This document shows, piece after piece, positions 34,665 to 44,684 of a stretch of 64,000 nt of DNA. Positions within the stretch are counted from its first letter, which is position 1. Each line of letters opens with the position of its first letter. This stretch comes from Linyphia triangularis (taxonomy: Eukaryota; Arthropoda; Arachnida; Araneae; Linyphiidae), in contig OZ021730.1 in the NCBI GenBank assembly GCA_963978545.1, positions 6,269,796 to 6,333,795 on the forward strand, given 5' to 3'. The translations under genes and the position numbers were made by a program. Below the pieces are notes generated by a model that searched no databases, had not been told where the DNA came from, and saw only the letters and a program-made list of their open reading frames with translations.

Positions 34665-36143
34665 ATGGAGGACGTTTCAATTCAAATCAACGAACTCTAT
34701 CTGGCTTCGGACGATGAAGATAGCACCGATTTCTCAGATGACGAAGCTTATTTTCTTGGGCCAGAAGATTCAGCTCAAGTTCTGAAAGCAGCCACCAGTT
34801 CATCCGCTCGTCATTCAAATCAGCAACACTCGAAAGAGAGTACTTATCAACCAACAGGTGGTCTCCAGCAGAAATACATCCATAAAATATCAGTGGACAA
34901 ATACGAGTACAAAGAAGACGAGAGCAGGAAAAAAGATGTGGTCCACACTCGACTAAAAGATAAAGACGAAAGGGCGACCGTAGAGAACGTTCTCGATCCA
35001 AGGACGAAAATGATCCTCTTCAAAATGCTGAGTCGAGGCATCATTTCAGAAATTCAAGGATGCATCAGCACTGGGAAAGAAGCCAATGTTTACTTTGCTC
35101 CACAAAGGGAGGGACCACCAAGGGCAGTCAAGATCTACAAGACCTCGATCTTGACGTTCAAAGATCGCGATAAGTACGTGAGCGGGGATTACCGCTTCAG
35201 ACATGGCTACTGCAGAAGGAACCCTAGAAAGATGGTACAGACATGGGCAGAAAAGGAAATGAGGAACCTGTTTCGTATCTATCGCGAGGGTCTGCCGTGT
35301 CCCGAACCGATCATCCTGAGGAATCACGTCCTGGTGATGTCTTTTGTTGGCAGGAACGGGATCCCGGCGCCTTTGCTGAAAGACGTGGATCTGACGAAGG
35401 ATAAGTACTGCGAGCTGTACTTGGATTGCGTCACGATGATGAGGGATCTTTACTGCAAGTGCAAGCTCATCCACGCGGATTTGAGTGAGTACAACATCCT
35501 GTACCACGAGGGGGAGTTGGTGCTGATAGATGTCTCGCAGTCTGTCGAACCCGACCACCCACACGCGATGGACTTCTTAAGAAAGGACTGCATCAACATC
35601 ACGGACTATTTCAGGAAGCGCGGGGTCGGTGTCATGACCGTTCGTCAGGTGTTCGATTTCATCAGTTCCGCGAACGTGACGACGAACGACGCTCTGAAGT
35701 ACATGGAGGACATCACCAAAGAAAATGGCGACGGCGAGGATTTGGAGTCGGCGAAGGTCGACGAAGAGGTTTTCAAGCAGGCTTACATTCCCAAGAGGTT
35801 GGATGAGGTAATCGATGCCGAGCGGGACATCTTTGAAGGGAACAGCGAGACTCACTATCATGCCGTTACTGGGCTTGAAAACAAGAAAACGCACTCTAAT
35901 TCGGAAGGCAGCGATTCCGATGAGGATGACTCCGATTCGGGAAGTTCGAGCTCTGACAATGAGGAGAGTGGTAAAGGCTTTGAGAACTCTCGCCGACCGC
36001 GCGACGAGTCTCCGAACTCAAGAAAGCAGCGCAAGAAGGTCCTCAAGGATGCTAGACGGGATAAACAGCAAACTAAAATGAAGAAACACATAAAGAAGCG
36101 CAAGGAAAAAGTAGGCAGACAAAGCAAGAAAACAAAAACTTGA
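34665..36143 (+). CDS. RIOK1: RIO kinase 1, atypical serine/threonine kinase
   Basis: RIOK1 is an atypical kinase/ATPase that acts late in cytoplasmic maturation of the pre-40S ribosomal subunit. The 492-residue protein has an acidic N-terminus, then the RIO1 core at about 100-345. Visible residues are the P-loop-like STGKEANVY (135-143), ATP-binding Lys156 in AVKIYKTS, the RFRHGYCRRNPRKM segment, the catalytic HADLSEYN (Asp272, Asn277) and metal-binding Asp289 in LIDVSQ, the RIO counterpart of DFG. FKQAYIPKRL follows at 370-379. The tail is Ser/Asp/Glu-rich (414-435), then strongly basic. Length and order fit animal RIOK1. It is far GC-richer than its surroundings, and no intron interrupts the coding sequence. 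Confidence 0.97.
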   Translation: MEDVSIQINELYLASDDEDSTDFSDDEAYFLGPEDSAQVLKAATSSSARHSNQQHSKESTYQPTGGLQQKYIHKISVDKYEYKEDESRKKDVVHTRLKDKDERATVENVLDPRTKMILFKMLSRGIISEIQGCISTGKEANVYFAPQREGPPRAVKIYKTSILTFKDRDKYVSGDYRFRHGYCRRNPRKMVQTWAEKEMRNLFRIYREGLPCPEPIILRNHVLVMSFVGRNGIPAPLLKDVDLTKDKYCELYLDCVTMMRDLYCKCKLIHADLSEYNILYHEGELVLIDVSQSVEPDHPHAMDFLRKDCINITDYFRKRGVGVMTVRQVFDFISSANVTTNDALKYMEDITKENGDGEDLESAKVDEEVFKQAYIPKRLDEVIDAERDIFEGNSETHYHAVTGLENKKTHSNSEGSDSDEDDSDSGSSSSDNEESGKGFENSRRPRDESPNSRKQRKKVLKDARRDKQQTKMKKHIKKRKEKVGRQSKKTKT

Positions 36144-36185
36144 TTGTCAGATATTTGGAAATTATAAAAGTGTGATTTTAAATTA

Positions 36186-36191
36186 AATAAA
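36186..36191 (+). terminator. Poly(A) signal of RIOK1
   Basis: AATAAA lies 43 bases after the stop codon, a short 3' UTR. It is followed by the T/G-rich stretch ATGTTATTTGTTATTC, a plausible downstream element. Confidence 0.7.
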
Positions 36192-38129
36192 AATGTTATT
36201 TGTTATTCATTCGACGGACGATTTTTTATTGAGTTTGTCCAAGGAAACTTTGAAAGTATCATATTAACGAATAGCTGCATGGCATCAAATAAAACATATA
36301 AATTTGAGACATAATTGTTAACATTAAGCAGGGTTGATACGCCTCAGGCAGGGATGACTGTTATCCTCCATTTTGATTTTTTTATGTAACATATTCCTTC
36401 TCTTAGTCCCTGTTTCGAGGTTCCGCATTTTTCTGATCTGAACCAGTTTTTCCTACAAAAAATATACTTTTCTTCATGTCTAAACAAAAGATTTTCCATC
36501 TTAATCTCCTCTTTCCTCACACTAACCTTCCTTCATTAACTCCTAATATTTGAAATGTAATTATTATATAGTATGAGAAATTTCATTGTACCTTTAAAAT
36601 TATTGAATCGTCCTTCATGCATACTTTTTTTGCGTATTCCTTCCGCGAGCTTTTTTAACGAATTTTTGGATTTCTTCCTTTTTGCTCTTTGATCACTCTC
36701 ATCCCTGGTCTCGGGGGAAAATCTGGAAAACTCAGGGAAATTAAATCAGCCGTAAAATCTCGGGGAAAAAGAAAAATTTCCCTTAAAATTTGGAAAAAAT
36801 CATTTATACTCTGGAAAAAAATCCTACTCTTCGGCGCTATTTGTTTAACCTTAACTCGAGGACTTAAAGTTACAGAATTATTTACTATTATTAGACTTGC
36901 AAAAAGTTATTCTTTAAGAGTGATCGGCAGTCATTCCTTGGCCTATGCTGCCAATGTTAAATTTAAAAATCACTCTATCGAATTTTCTATTGCTCGGATC
37001 TTTTCCATATTTTTTTCTATAATAGATATGACTTGTTTCTTTTACGCCACATAATTATTTTTGTGATACTTGTTTTCCATTTTTTAAAATTTAATTTTAA
37101 ACTTTCAAATTTTTCATTCATTTTGTTTATTAGCACTCCACCAAAATCATTCCACCGAATTTTCTATCTCACAGATCTTTACCCTATTTTTTTCCATGAT
37201 ATATATAACTTCGTTCTTTTATGCTACGTAATTTATTTATTAATATTCCTTTTCAATTTTTTAAAATTTAATTTTAAACTTTGATATTTTTTGTTTATTT
37301 AGTTCCCTAGCTATAACCAGATGGCGTCACTAGCACCATTATCTCCTGGATCAATTCGGAAATGATTTATTTTCGACTAATTCCTTAATTTTTGGCTAAT
37401 TATTCCCAATTCTTTAGTGTTAATAAATTAATCTATTACTACTTAAACATGTCTTAACAATATTTCTTTGATCAAACCTATATTTAGTTAGATTCTTGGT
37501 TTTTTTCATAGCAAAACGAAGATCGTTATTCAGAATATAGCAACCCTATAGGAGGATAAGTCAAGAAACACAAGTCCTAAGCCGCCCTAACTCACCCTGT
37601 GGCAATTGTCTGAAGCGTGAAGCTCTTGACAATTGGCTTTTGTGGCAAAAGGGGAACATAGTGAAGAGATGGTCCCCATTTGACCCCAAAGGTCACACTG
37701 ACAAGAAGTTAATTGCTTTCTTTTGTCCGGGGAGGGGCAGGAACCTAGTCGAGAGCGCATTTCACGTTTCTAGCGTTTTTCACCGGGCCCGATCCTACCT
37801 TCTGGAAATGTCACGAACGGGATCTGACAACAGGGAGCAATCACCATTAGTACTTGTTATAGTAGTACATTGTTTTTTAATGTGATGTTTTGAAGATATA
37901 ATGCTGCTTGATTTTAAAAAGATAGTCGCATCTTTTACCTGGCCGGCTACCAAAACATAATTAAGTAGTAAACATAACTAAAAATAGAAACAGCAAATAA
38001 TTTCGCAACGGAACAATATTATTGTTTACATTTTCTGTGATCAGAAAGTTTTGGTGTTCTTTTACATTAAACATACGGCAATATTTCATGTCAGAAGAAA
38101 AGTAATCCTTCAAATTCCTACACTCTACA
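36192..38129. other. Non-coding stretch with diverged repeats
   Basis: Contains decayed 'gggaaa/ctcgggg' sequence near 36705-36830. Two diverged ~175 bp tandem units lie at 36970-37300, each with CGAATTTTCTAT, then TTTTTTAAAATTTAATTTTAAACTTT. An 81-residue ORF at 37640-37885 has no recognised domain. A hairpin-capable GGCAATTGTC/GACAATTGGC pair lies at 37601-37637. Confidence 0.5.
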
Positions 38130-39562
38130 CGGCTCGGTGGTGTACGGATCTGCCAGAAAATCGGCATTAATGCTCCTGGATCCTGTTCACCATTTGGGTC
38201 TCAGGATCGCATCAGGAGCATTTAGTACATCACCGGTGCAGAGTTTATATGTGCTTTGTCTGGAAGCCTCTCTTGGGCTGAGACGGGACAAACTTTGTTT
38301 AAAGTTATATTTTAAAATAAAAAGTCACCCCTCTCATCCCCTTTTAGAACACATTTTTAACCCTTTACATCAGCGACTTTTCAACTCACGTCCATCTTGT
38401 ATACCATCATTTGCATTACGAATTAACTCCATTCTCTCATCTCATAATATTGACGATTTTAGGATACGTCCTATCTCATTCTCCATTCCACCATGGCATC
38501 ATCATCAAATTATTGTTCTTAATATTTTTCAACATTTTAAAAAAAGTTCTACACCGGACGTTGCTTTTACAAGTATATTTTATTATCATAGACATCATTT
38601 CTCTAATTTTAAGTCAATATATACGGATGGGTCGAAAAGCCAGGGGCATGTCGGAGCTGCTGCAGTTCATGACAATACCATCATGTCCCGAGAACTGCAC
38701 CATAGCAGCTCTGTCTTTACAGCTGAGTCTCTGGCTATTCTATTGGCCTTGCAGTTTATTTTAAAGCAAGGCCATAGTCAGTGGATTATTTACTCAGATT
38801 CGAAGAGTTGTTTAGATGCTCTAAGTAATCCACTGAACCAGACCCATCCTTTTATCTTAGAAATTTTAAAACTTCATCTTACACTTTTAAACAGAAATTT
38901 TAAAATCCTTTTTTGTTGGATCCCAGGTCATGTGGGGATCATGGGTAATGAACGCGCAGATTCCATCGCACGATCAGCAAGTGGACCTAGGAGCACTTGG
39001 CTCTGCCCTGACGACGCATATAAAGCTTGTGACACTGCTCTGTCTCTCACTTGGCAGGCCATGTGGGATGCACAGACAGCTAACAAGGTGCGTTCGTTTC
39101 AGCCCTTAATTTCCGGATTCGCGCCCTTCCAGCAATCCCGGAAAAGGGAAGTGCTCCTAACTCGTTTAAGAATAGGCCACACGCGTTTTACCCATGTGCA
39201 TCTTCTGCTGGCAGAAGATGTCCCCACATGTAATACCTGTGGTGTCATTTTTTCTGTTTTTCATGTTTTAAATGAATGTCCATCCTTTAATACTATCAGA
39301 CATCGACATTTTAAATCCAATCATCCTTCACTTTCATGTATTTTATCTTCACCTCCCCACGAAAATCTTTTTAATTTCTTACATGACATTGGTTTTTATC
39401 ATTTGATTTGAGTAAGTTGTTTATCTAATCTTCGACTCTTTATATTTTTATCTCATAAATGAGTCTTTTTAATCAATTTTAAAAATGATCAACGAATGGT
39501 TGGCGCAGTATGGCCCATGTGTTGCCCTTGCGCCGTTAAACTCCTACCAACCAACCAACCAA
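38130..39562 (+). mobile_element. I-clade LINE, 5'-truncated, with 13 bp target duplication
   Basis: A perfect 13 bp duplication CCTACACTCTACA (38117-38129 and 39563-39575) brackets a 1433 bp insertion. It begins inside the RT C-terminus and ends with a CCAACCAACCAACC tail. The frame is fully open, so the insertion is fairly young. The 3' end includes a GC-rich hairpin segment (TGGCGCAGTATGGCCC to TTGCGCCG) that the SINE family shares. Confidence 0.93.
38137..39411 (+). CDS. I-clade LINE: RT tail, RNase H and C-terminal knuckle
   Basis: The frame is open from the insertion edge with no true initiator; the GTG at 38137 is internal. Residues 1-60 are the conserved post-RT segment (VYGSARKSALMLLDPVHHLGL). 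RNase H spans about 158-285 with all four acidic residues: Asp164 (YTDGSK), Glu197 (AESLAIL), Asp221 (SDSKSCLDAL) and Asp275 (NERADSIAR). A C-terminal knuckle CNTCGVIFSVFHVLNEC follows. RNase H separates this element from the Jockey-type LINEs in the window. RNase H would remove the RNA template during integration, but this copy cannot act alone. Confidence 0.93.
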   Translation: MVYGSARKSALMLLDPVHHLGLRIASGAFSTSPVQSLYVLCLEASLGLRRDKLCLKLYFKIKSHPSHPLLEHIFNPLHQRLFNSRPSCIPSFALRINSILSSHNIDDFRIRPISFSIPPWHHHQIIVLNIFQHFKKSSTPDVAFTSIFYYHRHHFSNFKSIYTDGSKSQGHVGAAAVHDNTIMSRELHHSSSVFTAESLAILLALQFILKQGHSQWIIYSDSKSCLDALSNPLNQTHPFILEILKLHLTLLNRNFKILFCWIPGHVGIMGNERADSIARSASGPRSTWLCPDDAYKACDTALSLTWQAMWDAQTANKVRSFQPLISGFAPFQQSRKREVLLTRLRIGHTRFTHVHLLLAEDVPTCNTCGVIFSVFHVLNECPSFNTIRHRHFKSNHPSLSCILSSPPHENLFNFLHDIGFYHLI

Positions 39563-39579
39563 CCTACACTCTACAAGCA

Positions 39580-40648
39580 CATATTAGGACATTATCATCT
39601 ATAAAATCATAAAAAAATATATCTCAAAAATACAATCATGTTTACTGCTTCATTCTATTGATATTGAAACAAAATTTCAATTTAATAGAGACTTTGTATA
39701 TGTTATTACTTTGCTTCGCACAATTTTGATAAATAACTTTTCCTACAGAAAGTATAACAATTTTAAGATGTATGATTTTTTAATTGTTTATTAAGAATAT
39801 GTTATGTTAAAAATTTGAGATTGTTATAAAATGAGTCCTTTTGATCGAACTGAGGTCAAATTGATAGCCATAAATTATTTGTGAGCAGTAAAAGAATAAT
39901 ATCTTACAGATTTTACTGATTGTACCGTACGCAAAAAATCAGAATGATGGCTTTATCTTCGGTTCTAAAAGTTTTAAATATTGCGGGTTACACCAAAGTG
40001 ATTTTTTTTTTTTTATTTCTCAATAAGTCTGGTGCAATTTGTTTCCCTCTTTTTTACAACTTATGTTGAAAATTTTAGAGCTCTAGCCCTATTAGAAATC
40101 GTTTTGTACCATATTTATTAATTAATTAAAAAACTGATCAAAATTTTAAAATTCTGTTTGTTAAAAGTCCAATTAGAAAGCCAAAACTACTTTTGTTGAA
40201 AATCTCATAGCTGTACATATGCTTCATAGCTGTGTTTTATTTGAAATCATATTCTAAAAAAAAAAAAAAATAATAATAATAATAATAATGATAATAATTA
40301 AAAAATTAATTAAAAAAGAACTAACTAAAATTTTAACATTCTGCATGTCATAGGTACAAATAGAAGGCCAAAACTACTTATGTTGAAAATTTCAGAGCTC
40401 TACTCCAATTTTAAGTAGCTTTCTACAGATCCATAGACACACTGACAGCTTGTTTTATTATTATTTATAAAAAGCAAAAATGTTATTATAAATCCTTTGT
40501 ATGCATTGTATGCTAACAGATTTTGCTGTTTGTACCATTTATTATTTCATTAAATATATTCGTATTACTATTATAGATTAAGTTGGTTACAAAAATATAT
40601 ATTTATAACCCACTGACGAACGAAAATGCCATGTGCGTCAGTGGTTAT
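39580..40648. other. AT-rich non-coding stretch with degenerate repeats
   Basis: Words such as GCCAAAACTACTT, TGTTGAAAATTT and AGAGCTCTA recur near 40060-40200 and 40360-40400, suggesting diverged tandem units. A (TAA)n microsatellite lies at about 40268-40300. Confidence 0.5.
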
Positions 40649-40869
40649 TGTAACGTATTGTAACTGTTAATTGCTGTTGTAAAATATAGAGGGCGCCACA
40701 AAACAGTTATTTGAAGATTGTATTTTTTATGTTGTTTTTTGATTAGTCTCCTATGAGAGACGAGACGATGCAGAAATGGAATACTAACACCTGCTCCTTG
40801 TGAAGTTCCTAAAATAAATGTGTTTTGTTTTCGTTCAAAATGAAATTTTTACTCGACCACGATACCACA
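40649..40869 (+). repeat. 5' LTR
   Basis: It begins TGTAACG and ends CCACA, with AATAAA near 40811. It differs from the 3' LTR at GTTCCTAAA against GTTCTTAAA. No clear TATA box is seen. Confidence 0.93.
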
Positions 40870-40877
40870 GCAAAGAT

Positions 40878-40894
40878 TGGTTCCAGCGGTGCGA
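40878..40894 (+). promoter_or_regulatory. Possible tRNA primer-binding site
   Basis: TGGTTCCAGCGGTGCGA lies eight bases past the 5' LTR. It starts with TGG, as expected of a site complementary to a tRNA 3' CCA. The tRNA was not identified. Confidence 0.4.
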
Positions 40895-41162
40895 TTTTTG
40901 AACCTGAAACAACCGTTGTTTTGAAAAAGAACTGTAAGTTTTATTTTAACGACGAAATGAATAACGACCGTTATTTTGGCGCGAAGAGTACCTGATGGAC
41001 ATCCATCGTGTGGAATATTAAGCAAGCCTTGCTTATATATTTCTTGTGTTTGCTGAAACCTATAAATGTCCGAGTATGGACACTCGTCGTGTAGAATGGT
41101 AAGCATTGCAATTTGCTTATTAAATTAACTGAAAAGCCTCGATTCAGTGTGGACATCCGGTC

Positions 41163-41696
41163 TACAGATTTTGATGGACATCCGTCCAGATTGATAATTT
41201 TTCTTCGTCCTGAAGATCACCAGTGACATCCTGTCCTGAGAAAAGAAGAACCCTCTTCAACCTGAAGATATTGTGTTTTTTCTTTTAAGTGTGGTGTTTG
41301 TGTTTCGTTGTCAGCATTAGTGAATGACAAGTTCTGTTTCTACAGATTTTGATGGACATCCGTCCAGATTGATAATTTTTCTTCGTCCTGAAGATCACCA
41401 GTGACATCCTGTCCTGAGAAAAGAAGAACCCTCTTCAACCTGAAGATATTGTGTTTTTTCTTTTAAGAGTGGTGTTTGTATTTCGCTGTCAGCATTAGTG
41501 AATGACAAGTTCTGTTTCTACAGATTTTGATGGACATCCGTCCAGATTGATAAGTTTTCTTCGTCCTGAAGATCGCCAGTGACATCCTGTCCGGAGAAGA
41601 GAAAAGAATACTTCATTTTGAAGATTTTGTTGTGTTTTGATTCAAGAGTGGTGTTCGTGTTTAATGCTTCGTGAATCATAAGTTCTGTTTTCTAAG
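41163..41696 (+). repeat. 178 bp tandem repeats in the LTR element leader
   Basis: Three units start TACAGATTTTGATGGACATC at 41163, 41341 and 41519, with an exact 178 bp period. The first two are nearly identical and the third is diverged in its second half. The short word GATGGACATCC recurs singly upstream (about 40991). The array is leader RNA, not coding. Confidence 0.93.
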
Positions 41697-42818
41697 TGGT
41701 TAAATGGAGTGCAATACTTCAAGATTGGTGATACGTTGCGAGTTTCAATGTTTGTAATTCAAGTGTAATTTATCGAAAGTGCTAATTTGTGGTTTGTATT
41801 TAGTGCTTGAGTTATTCAAGAGGTGTTTAGTTTCGATTCCGAGCAAGGTTCTAGTTTCATTTGTGTGCAATATTCAAATGAAAATAATGTAATGATTACT
41901 TGTGGAGTGTGTACATATATCATTTGTGTGCAGTATTCAAGTGATTAATTTGCCTCATCTGACGTGAGTTATAATTATTTACTCGTTGTAGATCAAGAGT
42001 GATTTTAAAACTGGTGGTGGAGCAAGTCCATTTTCTGGTGAAGAAAATAAAAGGAATTATCCGGCCCTCGGATATAATTACAATTAAAGTGAAAATAATT
42101 GTATTTTATGATTTTCAGCTTCATAGTTGATTTTAAGTTCTTTGAAATTTATTTAAAACTAGTTTTGTTTAGTATCTGGTACATGCATTTAAATAATGAT
42201 AGTATTTGAATTTATATCTTTTGAAGGTCTTCTTTTAACATGGTATGAATTTAATGCTATATTTGATTATTTGTGCTACTATAATTATATATATACTATA
42301 ATATAATATCTGGTAAGATTCTTGTAACAAGAACACTTATTTAGGTACCAGTTATAACAAATGCTTTGGGTTTGTGCTAACGTTTCGAAGAATTGGAAAT
42401 TACTAAAACAAAAGTAATTTGAATCTAATTTTAGTTAAAGTTGTAAAAGAGTTAGTTTTAAGTGAAATCTAGTTCTAGATATTTTTTGTTCTTGATCTGA
42501 AGTTTATTTCTGAATATTCTATTTCATGTTCTCTTTTTTTAAAAAAAAAAAAATGTGAGTGCTATATACTTAAATTAGATGCAATTAATTTGATTTGAGT
42601 TTTAAAAATTACAATTGCTGAAATTAAGTGCTAAAAATTTTGAATTCTTTTTGAAAGCATTTATGTTCCTATTCTATGATAAAATTTCATACTTGAATAT
42701 TTTGTAGTGGTTAAGTGGTATAAAATTTATATTATATTTACAAGAATAATTATAAATTTGAGGGTGTTCTGTGTTAGGTGAAGAATATAAACTCTCCAGT
42801 AAATTATTACATTTAAAA

Positions 42819-44684
42819 ATGTCTTTTTTGGGTCGTGCTAAGAAAGAAGATTTGAGGGTGTTAGCAGAAGAGTTAGGTGAAAGAGTAACATCTGGTCTTA
42901 AACTGGTAGATCTTAAGAAATTAATCACTACAAGTGTTAACTATGACGAAGATTACGTTAAGGAACAGATAATTGTAATAATGGAGAGTAGGAAGGAACG
43001 TGAGGAAGCAGAACATGCGAACAAACAAGCGGAAGAAAATGCTAAACTACAAAAAGAAAGATTCGAACAAGAACAAGAGAGACTGAAATTGCAACGTGAA
43101 CTTGAAAAAGAAAAGTTTGAACAAGAACAAGAAAGATTAAAACTACAACAAGAATACGAGTTGCAAAAACTCCAGTTGGAATCGGATAGAGGAAATATAG
43201 TTATGCAAAATGATCCACAAAGATCAAGAGTTGAGCTTCGACACTTCATGCAAAAGTTTGATGATAAACAAACCGACATCAGTCTGTATTTGTTACTCTT
43301 CGAAAGGCAAGCAGAATGGGCTGGGATCCCATCGACGGATTGGGTATCTCATCTGATAGGACTGTTACCATCTGACATAACCCAATTGATTGCCCGTGAG
43401 CCATCTGAATTGGCAAAAGAATATGACCATGTTAAAAAGCTGCTTCTTAAGAGATTTAAGTTAAGTCCAGAGAGATTTAGGCAGATGTTTGTTCGACACC
43501 AAAAAAATGCAGAATCTACATGGAGTGACTTTGCATATGAACTCCACAATTACTGTCAAGAATGGGTGACTGGCTTAGAAATAACTACTTACGAACAACT
43601 TTTGGGTCTTATGGTGGTGGACCAGTTGAAGCGTCGTGTGCCTAACGAAGTGAAGGATCATTTCGTGGAAGAATGGGGAAACATAACTTCTCCTATAGAA
43701 TTAGCTTCAAAACTTGATGCTTATGACAACGTTCATGGGAACTTTAAGAGAAAAATTCCCGAGAGAAATGGGGAAAAGAATATTCCTAAGTGGCGAACAA
43801 AACTTCCAGTTGATTCCAAAGCCAGAATAGAAAACTCTACTCCCTTCAGAAATCAAGCTCAAGGTAGACCAGAGATTAAAAGAAATTCCAGGAATGAACA
43901 AAATTTGGAAACACGAAGTCAGCTACGTTGTTATGAATGCGACTCAACTCAGCATTTGAGACCAAATTGTCCTGAATTAAAGAAGAAATCAACCACAACT
44001 GCTTCTATAAATAGAATAACTTTCAGTTCAGAGGACAAGTTATTGAATCCTTTTATTCTGTTTGGAAAAGTGAATGGGACAGACATGTCTATTCTCAGAG
44101 ACACTGGTTCAACTATTGATGTGATCTGCCAGAAGTATGTTACTTCAGATATGATGACTGGAGAACAAGTTTGGGTGCGGCATCTTCTGGATGAAAGTAT
44201 GTCCTGCCTACCGATTGCTGAAGTAGAGATAGAATGTGAGTTGGGGAATATTCTCACAAAAGCAGCTGTGATTCAGAACCCATTGGATCAAGGCAGATAT
44301 CTGTTAGGAAATCGAACTGCTGCATTGCTTGAAGGTAGAAGGAAAGAAATTGGAATTAATCCTGAAGAAGTTAACGCCATCCAAACCAGAGCTCAGCGAA
44401 GGTTGAAGGAAATCGCCAACCGAGAGAAAGAAGCTGAAGCTGATCTAGGAAAAGGAGAAGACGCCGAAGCAGATGAAGTTTCTACACCGGAAAGTTCAGT
44501 GCTAAATCTTAGTAAGGATAACGAGATCATGTTACCCCCAGTTCAAGTTCAACAGGAACCTGCACTTTCACTCCTGGAAGTGAAACCTTCTGATTTTGCT
44601 ATGGCTCAAAGAGAAAGCCCAGAGTTACAGCCGTTTTGGGAAGAAGCTTCTAAAACCAATAAAGAAGGATCGTCAAGTGAGTAA
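42819..44684 (+). CDS. Gag-protease ORF with SCAN-like capsid
   Basis: I chose the ATG at 42819 (MSFLGRAKKED) because the longer frame begins with GTG. The 621-residue product has a Glu/Lys/Gln coiled coil (about 55-125), a SCAN-like capsid region (about 135-300; RVELRHFMQKFD, then LLKRFKLSPERFRQMF), a CCHC knuckle near 371-384 (CYECDSTQHLRPNC) and an aspartic protease with active-site DTGST about residue 428. The end (QRESPELQPFWEEA) looks like the lead-in to integrase. The frame then stops beside a 17 bp insertion that repeats AAGAATAATC, so the integrase is frameshifted. Capsid assembly is inferred from the family. Confidence 0.88.
   Translation: MSFLGRAKKEDLRVLAEELGERVTSGLKLVDLKKLITTSVNYDEDYVKEQIIVIMESRKEREEAEHANKQAEENAKLQKERFEQEQERLKLQRELEKEKFEQEQERLKLQQEYELQKLQLESDRGNIVMQNDPQRSRVELRHFMQKFDDKQTDISLYLLLFERQAEWAGIPSTDWVSHLIGLLPSDITQLIAREPSELAKEYDHVKKLLLKRFKLSPERFRQMFVRHQKNAESTWSDFAYELHNYCQEWVTGLEITTYEQLLGLMVVDQLKRRVPNEVKDHFVEEWGNITSPIELASKLDAYDNVHGNFKRKIPERNGEKNIPKWRTKLPVDSKARIENSTPFRNQAQGRPEIKRNSRNEQNLETRSQLRCYECDSTQHLRPNCPELKKKSTTTASINRITFSSEDKLLNPFILFGKVNGTDMSILRDTGSTIDVICQKYVTSDMMTGEQVWVRHLLDESMSCLPIAEVEIECELGNILTKAAVIQNPLDQGRYLLGNRTAALLEGRRKEIGINPEEVNAIQTRAQRRLKEIANREKEAEADLGKGEDAEADEVSTPESSVLNLSKDNEIMLPPVQVQQEPALSLLEVKPSDFAMAQRESPELQPFWEEASKTNKEGSSSE

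Noticed and set aside
35046..35564. 172-residue ORF opposite RIOK1 on the minus strand
   Set aside because: It is a shadow of the conserved kinase reading frame; codon constraint lies on the plus strand and the antisense product has no domain.
38137..39411. Host RNase H or other host gene
   Set aside because: The ORF is bracketed by a LINE tail and a perfect 13 bp target duplication and contains LINE post-RT sequence, so it is retrotransposon coding sequence.
42953..43279. Cys/Ser-rich 108-residue minus-strand ORF that looks like a secreted cysteine-rich peptide
   Set aside because: It is the antisense of the Glu/Lys/Gln coiled coil in gag; the Ser/Cys pattern results from complementing those codons.
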